Below, piece by piece: positions 10,397 through 11,488 of a stretch of DNA of 11,488 nucleotides (within the stretch, counting starts at the first letter, position 1; every line of letters begins with the position of its first letter). The DNA lies in contig JAYVJV010000081.1 of assembly GCA_043769005.1 (NCBI GenBank), positions 1-11,488 of the forward strand, in the 5' to 3' direction. The stretch is from JAAFIP01 sp043769005 (GTDB taxonomy: Bacteria; Pseudomonadota; Gammaproteobacteria; Burkholderiales; Burkholderiaceae_C). The notes under the pieces are model-generated. The model was not told the DNA's origin and searched no databases. It was given only the letters and a program-made list of their open reading frames with translations. The position numbers were made by a program, and so were the translations under genes.

Positions 10397-11488
10397 ATGC
10401 GCGCCGCTCTCTGGCTTCTGGCCCTGTTTGGTATTGCTGTTTCAGCCGCGCTGGTGGCTGGCAACAACCAGGCGGTAGTCACGCTGTTCTGGCCGCCGCA
10501 CCGGGTTGACCTGTCGTTTAACCTTGTCGTTTTGTTGCTCGCGGGGCTGTTCTTGCTGCTGTATCTGGCTTCACGCGCGTTGACCGCCGTATTTTCATTG
10601 CCGCTGGAAGCCCGGCGCTGGCGCGCACAGCAAAAAGAACGCGCCATGTATTCATCGCTGCTCGATTCGCTGGCGCATCAACTCGCTGGGCGCTACATCC
10701 GTGCCACCCGGTCGGCGCAAAACGCATTGGCGCAGGAAAAAAGCCTGACCCAGGTGACCGACGAATCGGGGTACGAAGTGGGGCACAGCGCTGCCCGCTC
10801 GAATCAGCTGCGATCGCTGGCCCATTTGCTGGTGGCCGAAAGTGCCCAGTCGCTGCAAAACAGGGCGCTGCGTGAGGAACATTTGCAACTGGCCCTGCAA
10901 AGCTCATCGCACCGCAATGCCTTCGAGGTGCGTGAGGGTGTGCAGTTTCGTGCGGCCCGCTGGGCCATGGACGACCGCGACCCGGGCGCGGCGCTCGACT
11001 GGCTGGGCCAGTTGCCGCAGGGTGCGTCACGCCGCACGCTGGCGCTGCGCATGAAGCTGCGCGCCGCGCGCCAGTTGCGCCATACGCCGCAGGCGCTGGA
11101 GACCGCCCGCCTGCTTGCCAAACACCGGGCTTTTTCGCCTGAAGCCGGGCAAAGCATCGTGCGCGGCCTGGCGCTTGAGTTGCTCAATGATGCACATGAC
11201 CCAGCCCAGTTGCAGCGTGCCTGGGAATCGCTCGATGCCACCGAGAAAGCCATGCCCGAACTCGTGGTGCACGCCGCATCGCGCCTGACGGCGTTGAACG
11301 GCGATGCCGATCTGGCCCGCTCGTGGCTGCTGCAGGCCTGGGACCGCATGATGCAACCGCGCTCGGACATCGGCGACAACCTGCGCGTCAAGATGATCCT
11401 GGTGCTCGAATCCGGCCTGCAGTCGCTGGATGCCACCTGGCTGGCGCGCATCGAGTCGGCTCAGCACAACCGGCCGCGCGATGCGAAT
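10397..11488 (+). CDS. hemY: HemY-type inner-membrane protein, haem biosynthesis associated (3' end outside window)
   Basis: This is the HemY of proteobacteria, a membrane-anchored TPR-like protein of unclear biochemical function. It should not be confused with the protoporphyrinogen oxidase also called HemY in Bacillus. The frame is open from ATG 10397 to the window edge, giving 364 residues. Family proteins are about 400 or slightly longer, so only the tail is missing. Two transmembrane helices are visible at about 4-22 (LWLLALFGIAVSAALVAG) and 41-62 (FNLVVLLLAGLFLLLYLA). A basic segment EARRWRAQQKERA follows. The rest is helical and repeat-like (GAALDWLGQL, PQALETARLLAKH, ARSWLLQAWDRM), typical of the HemY N-terminal domain. 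It starts 13 bp after hemX, suggesting the last gene of one transcription unit with hemC, hemD and hemX. Confidence 0.92.
   Translation, partial: MRAALWLLALFGIAVSAALVAGNNQAVVTLFWPPHRVDLSFNLVVLLLAGLFLLLYLASRALTAVFSLPLEARRWRAQQKERAMYSSLLDSLAHQLAGRYIRATRSAQNALAQEKSLTQVTDESGYEVGHSAARSNQLRSLAHLLVAESAQSLQNRALREEHLQLALQSSSHRNAFEVREGVQFRAARWAMDDRDPGAALDWLGQLPQGASRRTLALRMKLRAARQLRHTPQALETARLLAKHRAFSPEAGQSIVRGLALELLNDAHDPAQLQRAWESLDATEKAMPELVVHAASRLTALNGDADLARSWLLQAWDRMMQPRSDIGDNLRVKMILVLESGLQSLDATWLARIESAQHNRPRDAN

Overview
The window looks like a chromosomal core region of a betaproteobacterium in the order Burkholderiales, most likely a Comamonadaceae relative (Rhodoferax, Polaromonas or Acidovorax type). 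The reasons are the high GC content, the protein sequences (a Burkholderiales-type RNase E C-terminus and a beta-type PEP carboxylase) and the order ppc (divergent) / hemC-hemD-hemX-hemY, which I recall as typical of this order. No tRNA, rRNA, CRISPR array, transposase or prophage gene is visible.

Layout. Positions 1-2040 hold the 3' part of rne (RNase E): the Zn-link region and the whole Arg/Gly-rich, disordered C-terminal tail, followed by an intrinsic terminator at 2061-2092. Positions 2093-2412 are a gene-free stretch with a sigma70-like promoter and a leader of about 230 nt that can fold into nested hairpins. Positions 2413-4524 encode a DEAD-box RNA helicase with an RGG-rich tail. On the minus strand, 7376-4521 encodes PEP carboxylase (ppc). 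Its stop codon interlocks with the helicase stop codon in a shared TTAA. After a 46-bp divergent gap, the plus strand carries a tight haem cluster: hemC (7423-8325), hemD (8354-9202), hemX (9199-10383, overlapping hemD by ATGA) and hemY (10397 to the window edge, incomplete).

How the genes work together. RNase E and the adjacent helicase are both RNA-decay type proteins with long Arg/Gly-rich disordered tails, so they may act in one degradosome-like assembly. HemC and HemD carry out the two steps from porphobilinogen to uroporphyrinogen III. HemX and HemY are membrane-anchored proteins habitually linked to this pathway. PEP carboxylase supplies oxaloacetate to the TCA cycle and is a neighbour rather than a partner.

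The most unusual signal is a short interspersed repeat of about 45 bp with the core TAGCTGCTTRCGC. At least five copies (563-606, 2481-2523, 4911-4950, 8596-8638, 9328-9383) lie in both orientations inside the reading frames of five unrelated genes: rne, helicase, ppc, hemD and hemX. Every copy is in frame and is translated. The helicase and HemD consequently share a 17-residue peptide, and in HemX the repeat encodes most of the transmembrane helix. Two weaker candidates lie in ppc (5490-5520) and rne (1629-1655).
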